From Mesocentrotus franciscanus (taxonomy: Eukaryota > Echinodermata > Echinoidea > Camarodonta > Strongylocentrotidae): a DNA stretch of 64,000 nucleotides. Within the stretch, counting starts at the first letter, position 1. Every line of letters begins with the position of its first letter. This document shows positions 1-13,400 of this stretch, in pieces. The translations under genes were made by a program, and so were the position numbers. The notes under the pieces were generated by a model. That model was not told the origin of the DNA and ran no database searches. It saw only the letters and a program-made list of their open reading frames with translations. The stretch covers positions 28,907,373 through 28,971,372 of the forward strand of contig CP137668.1 of assembly GCA_037976565.1 (NCBI GenBank), written 5' to 3'.

Positions 1-1122
1 ATTTAGAGACTTCAATGATTTTTTAAATTTTATTAGACTTTAAAAGATTGTGTAATACAGAAGACTTTTATTACAGGTTATTTGTCATATGCGAGGTTGA
101 CTGTACATGTATTTGTGCAGAATTTTAGTTAAATATATCTACTGGAATTCTCAAATAACCTACAATCCAAGAGTTGAAATGCTCAGGATTTATATTTTGT
201 TTTTAAATACAAGTTTATTCTTGATAATATCCAAGACAGGAAAAAAAATCCCAATGCATTTCAATTGAACTATTAAAGTTGAATCAATCAAATGGACCTG
301 AAATTTAAATCCTGTTATGATTTCCTGTTACTCTACCCTCTCCTTGACCACTTCTGAGTTTGAGTTTGTTTGTTTAATAAAATAAAATATTTTCTGGCTA
401 TCAAGTCATTGTTTTGAGTCACAGTGACCTGATTTGAATACCCATATTAAAGTGCATTGACCTACTGTAGACTGTTGGAACATTCTATTTCATTTTGAAG
501 GTCATATCTTTTCTAATTTTGAAAATACTGTGTAAGCCACCAATTTAGTAAATTTGTATGGTATTGTGGTAGAGTCATTTATCAACCTGTGAAAATAAGC
601 TGGTAATGCAAATGCCATCATGCATATATGCCATCATGCATATGCCATCATGCATATGCCATCATGCATATATGCCATCATGCATTGTACATTGTAGGTG
701 TCCTGTGTTAATCATAGCAAAAAAAAACAACTCAAGAAAATTTAGTTTTCACTGTCATCTGTGAATATGCATGTACAAACGTGAAAATATTGGCTTATAC
801 AGCAGTCGATCTCATTTGCTGTATTTTACGTTATGCTTGTTTTTTTGTATTACTTTCCTGTTTGTTATATTGGAATACAGTTTTATACATTTTTTGTTAT
901 TTTTCCCCCAAGAAGTTTGGCCTTGGTGGATTAGTTTACATGTATATTCATGTCAGGTCAGGTATAAACATTTAGTTTGATAGGTTGTGTCCCGGTACAT
1001 GTTAAGGGAAGTCCCCGAGAAGATTCCCCTGTTGTGTTTCATATTCATTGAGCAATAGACCCACCCAGTTATGTGGTAGAGGCCCTTGTGTTTTTGGAGA
1101 TGTTGTTCCCTCTTTGCGGCAA

Positions 1123-1125
<3 letters not shown>
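1..1125. other. Non-coding, AT-rich, upstream or intronic to Bfr1-like gene
   Basis: No exon with supported splice sites or family similarity was found. The short open frames at 771-980 have no recognisable features. It contains the small tandem repeat at 600-690. Confidence 0.5.
600..690. repeat. Short tandem repeat, unit about 16 bp
   Basis: About five copies of atatgccatcatgcat with small length changes. The unit itself is partly palindromic (atgcat). Confidence 0.8.
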
Positions 1126-1160
<35 letters not shown>

Positions 1161-1476
1161 AGAAAGAGAAGAGAGAAAAAGAAAGATGAAAGTGGAGGGG
1201 AAGAGATGATGGAGAGAGAGAGAGAAAGAGGGAGAGAGAAGAAACAGAAGAGAGAAAAAGAAAGATATGAAAGTGGAGGGGAAGAGATGAGAGAGAGAGA
1301 GAAGAGAGAAAGAGGGAGAGAGAAGAAACAAGAGAGAAAAAGAAAGATATAAAAGTGGAGAGGAAGAGATGATGGAGAGAGAGAGAGAGAGAGAGAAAAG
1401 AGAGAAAGAAAGAAAGAGAGAGAGAATTAGAGAGAGAGAGACAGACAGAGAGAGAAAGAGAAAGAGGAGGGGGAGC
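1126..1476. repeat. GA/CT-rich microsatellite with higher-order duplication
   Basis: Long runs of GAGAGA are interrupted by a recurring block (aaagtggaggggaagagatg) seen three times. Open frames on the minus strand rich in S/L/F are composition artefacts. Confidence 0.9.
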
Positions 1477-1892
1477 AGTACAAACACAAATGCAGAAGCG
1501 CAAACTGTTAGTCAATCCAACAGTTTTGGTTTCAGTATGTAGTACATGCATGTACATGTAGGTGCCTGGAATTGTTTCATTGTATGCTTTAAATACAACC
1601 ATGTATTTAAAGTGGCATGGCTAATTAGTACAGTATGGTTTTATACCCCTTGATATTGTTTGCTGAAAGACAGAAGGACGTAGTAAAAGGCCCTTCTGTT
1701 TGACTCTCAAACAGACATCATAATCCATACAACTACAGTAATTTTATATATAAAAAGCATGAAACATGTACCTCTATATATCTGGTAACTGGCGTTTAAC
1801 ATTAAATCTATCAGATAGAGGTATGTGGGGATAAATGCCATGTGATTTTAAACCTGGAATGTTTCAAAAGCAATTATTGGATATTCCCAAAT

Positions 1893-3088
1893 CAGGCGCA
1901 GCGGAGCACCCCAATTACCGAGCGATCGACTCTCGTCCAGTAAACATCATTTGCATAAAATAAACAATTGTGTACCGATTGATGCGAAAAAAAGTAAACA
2001 AATTTCGAAGGCAAATTCTTCATTAATTTGATGAATATCAGCAATCAAAGCTACTAAATTGATTATTTAAAAAATGTGCAAGACACTCATGTGTATAACA
2101 AAAGTTATTGATGCACCGAAAATGTGAAATTTAAGGGATAATTTTGACGAAAAAAAACGAAAAAATGAGATACGAAATCACCGTAAAATTCACCATTTTT
2201 CGAGACCGCCAAGAATTGCCTCATATGAACAGAAAAGAAATTTAATAATCTCAATCCTTCTGAAATATCTCTTTTTATAGTTGCTGGATAGGGTAGAGTC
2301 AGAGAAAAACATACCCCAACGTCCGAATCTCATTGAACAAAAACAAGCCTTCGTGTGCGCAATATGTTATGACCAGTCCTATTCATTCAAATGTATGTTA
2401 TGTCAGGGAAACCTCGCGTGTGCCTGGGTTCTACATGTGTTGCCGGCCGAATGCACTGAGCCCGAAGACGCATGCGCAGAGAATAGGGACTTTTAGATTT
2501 GCACGACGAGCGTGCACCTGCTGCGTGGACATCCTCTTAAGGCAATGTTACGTCCTTTTAAGGCACTGCCGGGCAGACTGCCAGTGCTCGACAGTGCCTT
2601 AAAAGGACGTCACATTGCCTTAAAAGGATGTCCACGCAGCAGTACACGTTCTCGTCGTGCAAATCTAAAAGTCCCTGAAGCCCCATGAAACAGAACTTAT
2701 AACTATAAAAATACTCCATCGGCCAAGCGAAAATTTCGCCCATATATGGATTCAACCCTCATGAACATTCATACTAAGTCTCTACTTCCTGCATTGCTGG
2801 ATAGGGGAGAGTCAGAAAAAATAGACGGCGTGTTTATCGAGGGGTGAAGCTCATATCTCGAGTTTTATTCCATGGAATTTCATATTTATTTCACTGATAT
2901 CAAGTTCATAATAATTGTAGTTAGTATGGAAAGTTTCATAGCGATATTGGCAGTAATAAAGGCGCAACGCGAATTTTAAGATTTTACATTCTAGCAAACA
3001 CATGTTCGGATTCACGTAGATGTCCGTTGGTTATTCAAATAGAACGGGCCGTTAATGATATGCTAATTGGGGTGCTCCGCTGAGCCTG
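1893..3088. mobile_element. TIR element (non-autonomous DNA transposon), class unresolved
   Basis: The left end CAGGCGCAGCGGAGCACCCC is matched by the inverted right end ggggtgctccgctgagcctg at 3069-3088, with one mismatch in the first 20 bases, and the match continues inwards through AATTA. No clear target duplication; the flanks share only AAAT. Inside are two direct copies of a ttgctggatagggtagagtc block (near 2281 and 2795) bracketing a long palindrome. No transposase ORF seen. Confidence 0.75.
2485..2676. repeat. Long near-perfect palindrome (about 84-bp arms, 23-bp loop)
   Basis: Arms 2485-2568 and 2592-2676 are inverted copies, beginning agggacttttagatttgcac and ending in cttttaaggcactg, with only a few mismatches. 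Each arm holds two tandem copies of a tccttttaaggca-type unit. If transcribed, it would fold into a dsRNA hairpin. Confidence 0.85.
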
Positions 3089-3443
3089 AAATAAGAACTC
3101 TAGGTGTATATGTACAGAGGCCAGAGGGAAACCATAAACATTTGTACATGAACATGTATGTACATGCCTGTAAATTTGAAGCCAAATAGAAAATTTTGAC
3201 TTTCTTCGCTTCCTCCCCACCTTCCTATCTTTCTTTTTCTCTTCCTATAATAACTCGGAATGTGGGTGGATTGCTCTGTCTTGATTTCAAAGAAATTGAT
3301 AATCCCTGTGGTTGCATAGCATCTAGATTCTGTCTATTGACTTGGCCAACAGTGTGTTCTACCTTTATCAAGTATTGTCTTTCAAAGGAAATCCTGCCTC
3401 CCTGATAATTATTTTCATTCCAAAATTAATCTTAATCTTAATA

Positions 3444-3623
3444 CAGTCAAACCTGTCTATAGTGACCACCCAAGGGAAACACAAAAAGTGGTCTTTGTAG
3501 ACAGGTGGTCTTTGTATACAGGTTCCTTTAGTACATACTACATGTTTCAATGAGAAACCATTTTCAAGGGAAACAAAAAATGTGGTCTATGTAGACAGGT
3601 GGTCACTAAAGCAGGGTTGACTG
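3444..3623. mobile_element. Tc1/mariner-pogo-like MITE with TA duplication
   Basis: Flanked by TA on both sides. Termini are CAGTCAAACCTGTCTATAGT and, inverted, CAGTCAACCCTGCTTTAGT. At 180 bp it is strongly palindromic, with internal gtagacaggtggtc repeats. No coding capacity. Confidence 0.75.
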
Positions 3624-4283
3624 TATCATGGGATAGGGATATGGTTCTGTGAATAGGATATCACAGGTTATCCCTTGGAAATCTGATTCCTAGAAATGTT
3701 ATCTTTATTTAGCCCACATAGTTTCTATTCTTCTGCTAAAGAGTTCTGATTCATTCTGATCCAAAGCAACTCTTTTCAAGTGGCAATGGCGCCTATATTC
3801 ATTGTTGGAATTCAACTTGAAATTGATTTGGATTATATGTAATTTTTATATGATGGAGCCTAGTTGCACCTTGTCACAAGTTTCTGTATTTGATGTCAGA
3901 AGTCTTTCTTAAATCCACCATCATTTCCTGTCCCAAACAATCTCCTAGTGCACTAAATATCTTATTCACTATTATACTTGTGGTCAACACTTCTGAATAT
4001 CTTGTATAGATCATTATTTTTAAAAATATAGTTGACCTGCAAGCATGACATCCTCTGTAAAGGCAGTGTAAACATTTTGAAACCTACTGATTGTAGCTTG
4101 TCCGAAATCAAGTAGCAAGACGTTTTTTTGTGTCCATCTATTCCCTTACTTTTCTTGGTCATTTTCTTGAATATTGGAACAGCTCTTTGAATTCAATATG
4201 ATACAGTTAGAGTGAAATGTGTAATAGGTGTACATTGTGATTTTATTAAAATAATTTTTTTTTCTTCTCACTTTATTTGGCAG

Positions 4284-4422
4284 TTCTACTTCAAGAAAGT
4301 AACAGAGCTGAAGTCCAAGGAAGATGAAATACGTCAGAAGCTTTTCAGGATGAAGAGTAAGACCGACGAGGCTTGGACCAGGTACAGAGAGGCTGGACCA
4401 CAGAGAGATAGAATTAAGAAAG
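4284..4422 (+). CDS. Bfr1-like exon a
   Basis: First exon visible in the window. It has acceptor ttatttggcag and donor gtaagaaa, starts in phase 0 and ends in phase 1. It encodes coiled-coil residues from FYFKKVTEL to DRIKK. Confidence 0.75.
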
Positions 4423-7400
4423 GTAAGAAATTGATTATGAAGTCAGATCCTGATAAAGGTGAGACAGGAATGTGATATTTTAGGAGCAGAGAGGCTGGAT
4501 AATAGAGGGAGAGAATTGAGAAATAAAACAGGGTGATTGTGTAGTCCAGATCTTGATATAGAGAGACAGAATAAAGATAAGTAAGGAGCAGGGAAATGCT
4601 TTGTAGGAAGAGTAAGAACTAAATTATGTAAGCCCGGAATAGATGATGGTTGGATGGTTTGTTTTACCTGACTGTTAAGAAAACGTATAGGATTTTTAAT
4701 AAGTAAAGCAACCAGGGGACTGACGGCTTTAGGTCCTCGCCGAGGGACTTGGTAATGAGGATTAATGCCTTACCAAAGGGCACTAGCGTATCGACTTGGT
4801 TTCGAACCCGGAAATTCCTGGTTACGAGACCACTGCTCTACCACTGAGCCATCGTGTCTCCTCGAATGATACTACAGAAGCTGAATGAAAAGAAAGGCAT
4901 ATTCTAAGATATAACAAAGATAATAAAGCATTTGATTGTGTGGGGCTTGATTAAGAACAGAACATTAAAAAACAAAAATATTATTGCACTATGTGATTTG
5001 TAATACACAGAGGTAGGCAGTGTGTGAAATGTAAAGTTAGGACTGTGATGTAAGGCTTCCACTTTGATAGTTGCATTTTATGTCATTTCATTGCCAAGAA
5101 GGACACATCTCAGGAAAAAAATGTTGTAGGGAATCTTAAACAACCTCAATTATCTTTTTGACCTAGTAATGAAACAAGAAGCCGAAAAGTTACGAGGGCT
5201 TAAAGGCCAGGTTCATTGATTTTGAAATCGACTGAATTTGGTATCATTGTAATCAGAACATTACACTGAGTAAAACTATCACATTTGTGTAACTTGTAAA
5301 TTTGTGCGAAAATTATAAAAGTTGATTAAACTTGACGAAATATCACCCCACTCGAGACCCGAAAACATCGTAAGTCAGCTGATTTTTGAGTGACGTAGCA
5401 CAATGAACAATTAATACAATGGGCCGCTCAGCTGATCGGTGCGCGATGCAGTTTGCGTGCAATTCACATGTATTGCATTGACTCTTGAGGACCGTACCCA
5501 TTCTTACCCAACGTTGTTTACCTTCATCAAAGTCACCCTGAAAATATCGATATGGACGAAAACATACTTGATTTGAGTTTTGAGGAGATAGAAGAAGGAA
5601 GTACCTCGGACAGCGACAACGACAATGGAGATTTGGGAGATCTAGACCTAGAAGAAGATCTGGAAGATTTTGCGAAGTCGATGGACAAGCACAAGCTGTC
5701 GGGGCAGCCGCAGTCGCTGCGTATCTACATGAGCCCGCATATCACAGCCAGGCCAGCCGGCCCGGCGCTTGATCGAGCTAGCTGTGAATCGCGAACCGGA
5801 CTGATCTAAGTCTTCTCTCGACTTCCACTTTCCCCATTTATCTATCAAAAATCTAAACTAATCGGCCTAATCAGACATTTTCGTAATGAATATTTGGACA
5901 ATTATATGTAAACTTGTCGCATATTTTGCCCCAGAAGAGTCGTTAGTTCAGCATGCAAAATGTCTTAGGCACTCCCAGATCCGACACATACACGCTGAGC
6001 TGCCCTCAGAATATGTGATTATTTTCCGATTTTTATGGTCAAATGTGACGGTAAATAACATAAAAATCGAATACACATTTGTAGAAAGTATTATTTATTC
6101 AGTGTATCTCATTCAAAGTGCCTAAAATAAAGGAAATATCACAACTGGCGGTAAATATACAAACAACGTTAACCCATATCTAAAAATTGCAATGGGTATC
6201 CAACATTGTCCCGAATGTGTGATTGTAGGTTGTTCATAATGTGACGTCATTTTATCGCATGTAAATAACGCCGTCATTTCACTTTGTGAGTGGGTTTTGG
6301 AAAGGGTATCAAAATTGCAATTAATTTATTCCTCACAATAGTGAGGGCTTTAAAAGTACTTTAGTCATTTTGTTAATGTTCTCAGCAATCTGTAGAGGTG
6401 TGATTTGCCTTTTTTCCAAATTTCAATGAACCTGGCCTTTAATTCCAAAGATTTAATCTCTTAATGACCTTGCTCACCTTGTCTTAGCACTCTTCATAGG
6501 TAGGAATTCACACAAGATGAGAAAATAAGTCACATGTCATCGCACATGATATGTACATTTCTGACACATCTAAAGACAATGTCTCGTATCGGTCATGCAA
6601 ATTCCTTGTATAAGATTTGTATAACAATGTATAACAATAAACAACAACAACAACTAAAAAAAACCCCCAGAGTTCTCACTTTCCACAATCTTTTTTCCTT
6701 CCATTGTGCTCCCAACAGAAATTGACAGCTTGTATGACATGCGACGGCAGCTTACGGTCGACTTCCAACTGCAGATGCGTGATTACCGGGAATTCAGCGA
6801 GCTTCAGAGGTTGGAGAATGAGAGACAGAAAGAAGAGGAGAAGAAAGCCCAGGAAGCCAATCACAAAAGAGAATGGTAAGACTATCCCTACCCTCTGTAG
6901 TCCTATATCTCAATATTCCCCCTTCATATTGATCTTACAGCCCATTACAGAGATGCCAACCCTATAGGATGGCTGTCAGTAACATATACCACATTTGTCA
7001 GTAACAAATGGGGGTCACTCCGTAACACAAGACAACGCAGCATGTTTTTCGCGCAAAAAGAGCACACAAACACCCAATCACTCCTACTAGTCCTAGGCTA
7101 TACTTATTACTGCATTTCGAACCTACCATTTTTAAGTTCAAAATAAAGATGTGTATCAAAACGTTTCTAAAAAATCTGTTACAGGTCTAGGATCTCCTCC
7201 TCGGGTACTTGCTCTTTTGTGTGAATCCATGATAATATCCAGGAAGAAAACACCTCGTTCAAGGGTCGAACGGCAAATTCAAATCCACAATCAAAATGGC
7301 AGAACTCGTATCCTACACACCGATGCACCACACGCATACCGTACCGCCAGTACCAGCCCAGGCCGCTAGGCCTAGCGTTCATGAACATCACGCACCGTAC

Positions 7401-10400
7401 CGCACTTGCAATGCGCCTGCTGAATTATCGCTCACATGATCATCCGCCATCTTGCTCCCCCCAAAACGCACAACTGCGCGTACATGTAGAATACAAGTGA
7501 TGGCGGCCGCGTTGTTTCGGAATTAAACAAGATGGCGGCGGACGGTCTGCTGTTGGCATCATAGCTCATGTGCACAATGTAAACAGTGTGTAGCAAGCGA
7601 AAGTGCTCATCCATGCAATGTAGTCAAATTCAGTGAACTTGTGCGTTAATGCGTGCGACATGCAACGCCGTTCAGAGCTGTGTACGAAGGCTATGTATAG
7701 ATAGGCGGCATATGCTATTATGTACTTATTTATCGTTTCCCCGTACCTTTTTGGTTGTTTACCGTAACACTGTAACAAGAGCAATAAAAACGTAACAAAT
7801 ACGGCGAAACCGTAACGGTTGGCATCTCTGCCATTAGTTCATTGGGCTTATCATCCATTGGTCTAATTGCAACACGGGCCTATGACCCATTGGTCCTATC
7901 CTATATCCCTCGCTTAACATTGGTCCAACTGCATATTAGACCAATAACCCATCGGTCCTGTATTCAGTAGGCTTTTAGAGCATATGTCCAATATCCTGAT
8001 GGTCTTGCTGCATATGAGTTTGCAAGTTCACTGGCCCTGTATCCCAATGGCACTGTGGCCCATTTGTCCCGTATCCCAACAGTGTTATGGTAAACTAGTC
8101 AATTGGTCCTATATCCCAATGGTCTCACAGCCTATTAGTCTTTTATCTCATTGGTCTTATAGCCAATTGGCGGTATATCCCATTGGTCCTCCTTCATGTT
8201 GGTCTGACAGTCCTTTAGTTCTATGTCCCAATGGGCATGCTGCATATTGTTCTTATGGCACATTGGTGCTATATCCCAATGGTTTTATGGAGGACCATAT
8301 TCCTGTCTCTTTTCTATTTCCCATTGTTCTGATAAAAGATAGACCGACCCTTGCCCATAAGGGATGCAAATCGAAGACAAAAATTTCCTGTTGGTCGGAT
8401 GACCCATCGTTAGATAAGGTTTTATGACCAGTGGAACATAGGACTATAGTGATGTCTCTGTATACTTACCCTTGTCTTTGCAATGACATCTTCATCAGAC
8501 TTTTGCACGTGATGAGAGGCCATTTACTGCTGTATCATGATAACATCAGTACGACCAATTTTAATGTAGGACTGCAGTGATGTTCCAGATTGATAAGAAG
8601 CCTTGTAAGGGTGTAGAGGATTATTAATGTATATTATATCTGTTAATTCCTCAGAGGAATCCATAAAAAAATAAATTGAGAGGATTCCACCCCTCAATTA
8701 TTAACTTTTATAATGTCTGTTAATTCTTTAGAGGAATCCATGAAATACTATAAAAATTGAGAGGATTCCACCTCTCAATTATTAACTTCTATAATATCTG
8801 CATGGTGTACAAAATGTTGGGGCATTGATGTCTGGCTAATGGAGTATCTTCATATTTTGTTTCCTTCTTAGTAATTATCATTGGGGGTGGGGGTTACCAA
8901 AGATTTCCATGGACTTTCAGTTCCTTTTGGTATTTGCCAAGTTTGGGCAAAATTTTGAAGTTTAATCCTTTCTGTGCCATTGAGACAATTGTGCACAGAC
9001 TCTTCACATGAATTTAAAGAACTATACAAATTAAACAAATTTGAATAATATTCTATTCAGTATATATTGAAGAGTATATTCTTTTTACCCCATTTTGCAG
9101 GTTTGAGTACGAAACGACGAGAGAACCATTCCAAGAAGAGCGTGCCCAGATTGAATGTCTAGTAACCTATCTCCATAGACTGCTACCCAAGGGAGAGGGC
9201 CAGGCATTGTCACAAGGGGGTAGCCCCCTCAGTGGGGCCAGCCCATCTTCTTCAGGTAGGGAGCTTGCCAGAGCTTGTAAAAGAGTATTAGAATCAGAGG
9301 CCTGTATTCTGCTTAAATTCAAACCTTTGCTGGGTTAGGGTTAGTTTTGGCAGACTTGTGCAAACTGTATGAAACCTGGCGAGTGTTTAATATATATCCT
9401 TCAAATATCGTGTGAAATTTTACAGTCATAAGGTGCTGAAACTTCTTAGTAAGAAATGAAAATCTAGCACTGTTTTCTTATTGCCACAGAGGGAGCTATT
9501 CTCAAATCAACAGATATAATGGTCTAATTAATTTTGAATTACGTAGAAATATTTTCTGAGTCTCGAAAATAAATATCTTGAATAAAAAATTCAAAATTTA
9601 CTTGTTGAAAGCCAGTTTCCATTTTTTTGCATTTGATGGGAGGTTCCTAATAATAGACCTCTTCAATATACCACTGAATTCATAGAACTTCAATTTTTTA
9701 AGGTCTGCATAAAGGACAAACCATATTTAAAGTCAAGTTTAACAAAACGTTAGACTTTGGTCCTAGCTTCCTCTTGTTGAACATGAATTTGTCCCAGTGT
9801 GGGGTTTAAGTTAATTAGTAGCATACAGGCCATTGTTTTCTAATGTATTCATCGACTGCTTCATCCGTGTCCTGATGACATTTCTAATTTTATAGAGATG
9901 AAGATATTCATTCAAAATGAGATAGGTATATTCTGGGTATTACATGTTTATTTTTTCTTTAATGATGTACCATGGGCAATATAATCCTGTCTTAGAGGGG
10001 ATACATTTGGCCACTTATTAACATTGAACTTTGAACTTTGAATTTCATTCATTTCCACATGTGTACATGAATTTGAACAAAAGAACAGTATGACATCGTA
10101 ACCAAATAAGAAAAAAAAAAGATATATTTTCAAGAAAATACAAAGTATAAGTTGTTTTCCTATACAAATTTATACACAGTAAAGAATGAACAGTCATAAG
10201 ACTTTATTTTGTACGACATGTGAGAAATAAGTGGCTTATTGAAAAGCAAAACTTGTATGGGTAAGTCCCTCTTACTCTTACGATCACTATTTACTTTTGA
10301 TCCTTCAGGGCCCTCTTTGTTCAGTTTTATTAAGTAATGACTAAACCACTGTTAGTTCACTTTGGGAAAGTTGTGTCTACCAGTACATTTTAATTGTTGA

Positions 10401-13400
10401 AAGGAGGTGTACCGTATGAATTACATCAACGTTTCCAATAATATTGTACTACTGCAACAATGACCCTAGAAGTTGCATAATAGTCTAGATTAGTTTTAGC
10501 CAAGTCCTTTCTGTTTCACGTGATACGTTGGACCAGTAATTCCTATCTAACATGGCATTCCGAGGTCTTCGGCTTCCAGTCCTATGTCTTCTCTGAGCAC
10601 ATCTGTGTATATTTTTGCTGGTCTTCCTCTGCCTCTTCTCCCATGTGATGGTGTCCATAACAGATATTGGGTGACATGGTCATCATTTTTCCTGAGCAGT
10701 AACCAGTGAGCTTCATAGAAGAATATACATTTAAATTACATTGAAATAAATATTGTTCTCAGGGAACAGTGATGAATTTTAAAATTGAACTTTCGACATT
10801 TTGTAGTATCTTGAATGTAATAATAATAATAATAATAATAATCTTTTAAAGTCCACTCCAAATTTTATTAAGTTAAACCGAAAATGGAAATTCTTTTTGC
10901 CCAATTGATCGTGAGCCCGGCAGCCGCTGAGCAGCGCCAGATCGACATTGCTCTATCCCCATATTGTTGAACGCCAAACAAGGTAGCAGCAACTCCCATC
11001 TTTTAACGTCTTTTGGTATGACGCGGCCGGGGTTCGAACCCACGACCTCCCGGTTGTGAGGCGGACGCTCTACTGACTGAGCCAACACACCGGTATGCTG
11101 ATGCTAATGTTAATGCTGACCCTTTCTCTCACAAAATTGCAGTGAGTTCCCTTGGTCGAAGCTCATCGTTCAAAGATGAGGAGGGATCGTACACCATCCT
11201 GAGAAAGAAAGGTGATGAAGATGATGAGGTGTTTGAGAAAGCTGCCAATTTGAAGAAGAAGAAGAGCAAGAGAAAGTCGTGGTTGGTAAGTATCGCCCTA
11301 GAAATTGAAAGTGGTATTACCTTAAATTGTGCCAATCATACAAAAAATGTCTTGCTCTGTATTAATTTTAAGGGTTAAATGTCGCTATACTACATTCAAA
11401 ATATGAGCTTCAAATATCACTTTTATAAAGAGCTGATGGAAGTTTAAAAACACTTTCAATTAACATAAAAGCGACTTGTATGCACTTGCATAGAATACGC
11501 TCCACACAGAATCCAAGCTGGACTAGGGTTCCCTTTTTTATTCTGTTTCATGTTATTCTTTATATTTGTCATAGCCCAATAATCGTTAGCCAGAATGGTA
11601 GATAAAGTTTTGATTTTGATTTTATACATGATAACAGCACAGAAATGATTGTCTTCGACGATTGGTACCCCTTAACCTATAAAGAAGTGTAACGATGACT
11701 GTATATAAATAAAGGAGGGTGGTATGGTTATTATTTTGGTGAGGGTACATGATATTCTTGGTAAAGGCATGTTCAGATATGGCATGGTAAACCGCAGCGT
11801 TTTTTAAACGTTAATGAAATAATGAATGGCAAGTGGGTGTAATAAAGGACTCATGAGTATTCACTGAACTCTGTGTTATAAGATACAAAAATGGGAAACG
11901 TAATACTCCTTAAAGGGATTGGGTATCTCAGTGAAAAAAATACACAGGGGCTCGGGGCGAATTAGCTCCCTAAAAAGAGCCCCCGAAAGTCATAAAGAGC
12001 CCCCAAAATTGCATAGAGTTCAATGCAAAACAAATTAAAGAGTGTTATTTTCATGCAAGCAAGCTTGAAAAGTAGCCCCCCAAATTTTTAAAGTATTTTT
12101 CCCCCTGGGGTATCTTTGTCTCAGATTCTAAACAAAATTCCTGGAGTTAGCTCGTGCTGCAATCATGATTATAAACCTTAGGGTCAGTCAGGAATCCCAT
12201 GACGTTTACAAGCCGATCAGCTGATTATCAAGATATTTATGATTAGAATTTGAAATTCACAAACCGCTTTTCCAACGGTATTTATAATACTACAGTCTAT
12301 TGGGAAAAATGAGTATGGTAAAACCAGTCACTCAAAGACTTTTACTTTTCTGAGGCATTTCATGATTTTGAAGCGCAATTTTTTTAGGGCTTCAATATTA
12401 CACCATATCACAGACACTGATAACACGTAAGACCATGCATCTCAGATATGGCATTGTTAAACAATGCCTTTAAAAGAAATGCTGCAGTTTTGCCACGTCA
12501 TATCTGAACGAGCCTGAAGAAAGAGTTCTGTGGGCAATTTCTAACTTATCAAATTCCTAACTTTAACCCTTGATCCAAAATTGTACCTAACCCTACTCCT
12601 GACCGAACAGCCAATCTGAGCTCAAGCTGCAACCCACTATACATATCTTTGACGTAATGGAGCTCAGAGCAAATGTCGGACCACCTACTTTTGATTTGGA
12701 ATAAAATACCATGTCAAGCTGATTTTGATGAAATAAGAATTAGAAAGTAACAGAATTGTCTTACATTGAGAAAATTAGAAAAAAATTTGGTTGATGATAG
12801 AAGAAAATGTAGTGAATGTCCATCAGCCCAAAATGGAATCAATTGGTCATCTATATATATTCAGCTTTGCCTTTGTTAGTACTTTTTAGCAAGAGTAGGT
12901 AATTTCTTGATTAATAGATATGCAGTCACAATGTCTGAAAAGCAAATTATTTGATTACATAACACTATTATCATTTGTAAGTGTGTATGATTTAAAAACA
13001 CCTCCATGGCACTGCTACAAAAGACTATCATGGATGCATCTCTCCACAGAGTTTTGTCTAACCATCCATTTGTTTCTCCTACTTCCTCAGAACAAGCCTC
13101 TTCGCCACAGTCGTGAGATCTTCAACCAGTTTACCTCTCTGGGTATTTCAGCTCCTTCTACTGCCATGGAGATCCAGGATGGTCTAGACAAGCTCCTAGC
13201 CAAGATGGTGAGTACCAGTCTGCCATTTTGTTGTTGACATTTGGAATCTTGAGTAAGGTGTCTGAATATCAAAGTTGGTATTAAAGATTCCTCTTCTTCA
13301 TTGGCATTTGAGCAATTAGGTCTCTGAATAGCAAGCTTGATTCTTCCACTGATAAATCACTTGGCAAATCAAAGTTAAAATTAATTTGTACAACTAATTG

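Noticed and set aside
1002..1602. Long minus-strand frames rich in Leu/Ser/Phe
   Set aside because: They arise from the GA/CT microsatellite; two frames are open at once and there is no domain or splice context.
4790..4856. Possible tRNA gene on the minus strand
   Set aside because: The D stem forms, but the T and acceptor stems do not; it is a SINE head.
7984..8427. 147-codon frame with repeated Pro/Trp/Ser units
   Set aside because: It follows the degenerate cccattggtcc tandem repeat inside an intron.
10873..11095. Possible tRNA gene (A and B boxes)
   Set aside because: Acceptor and T stems do not pair, and a SINE body with an ATT-type tail follows; classified as a SINE.
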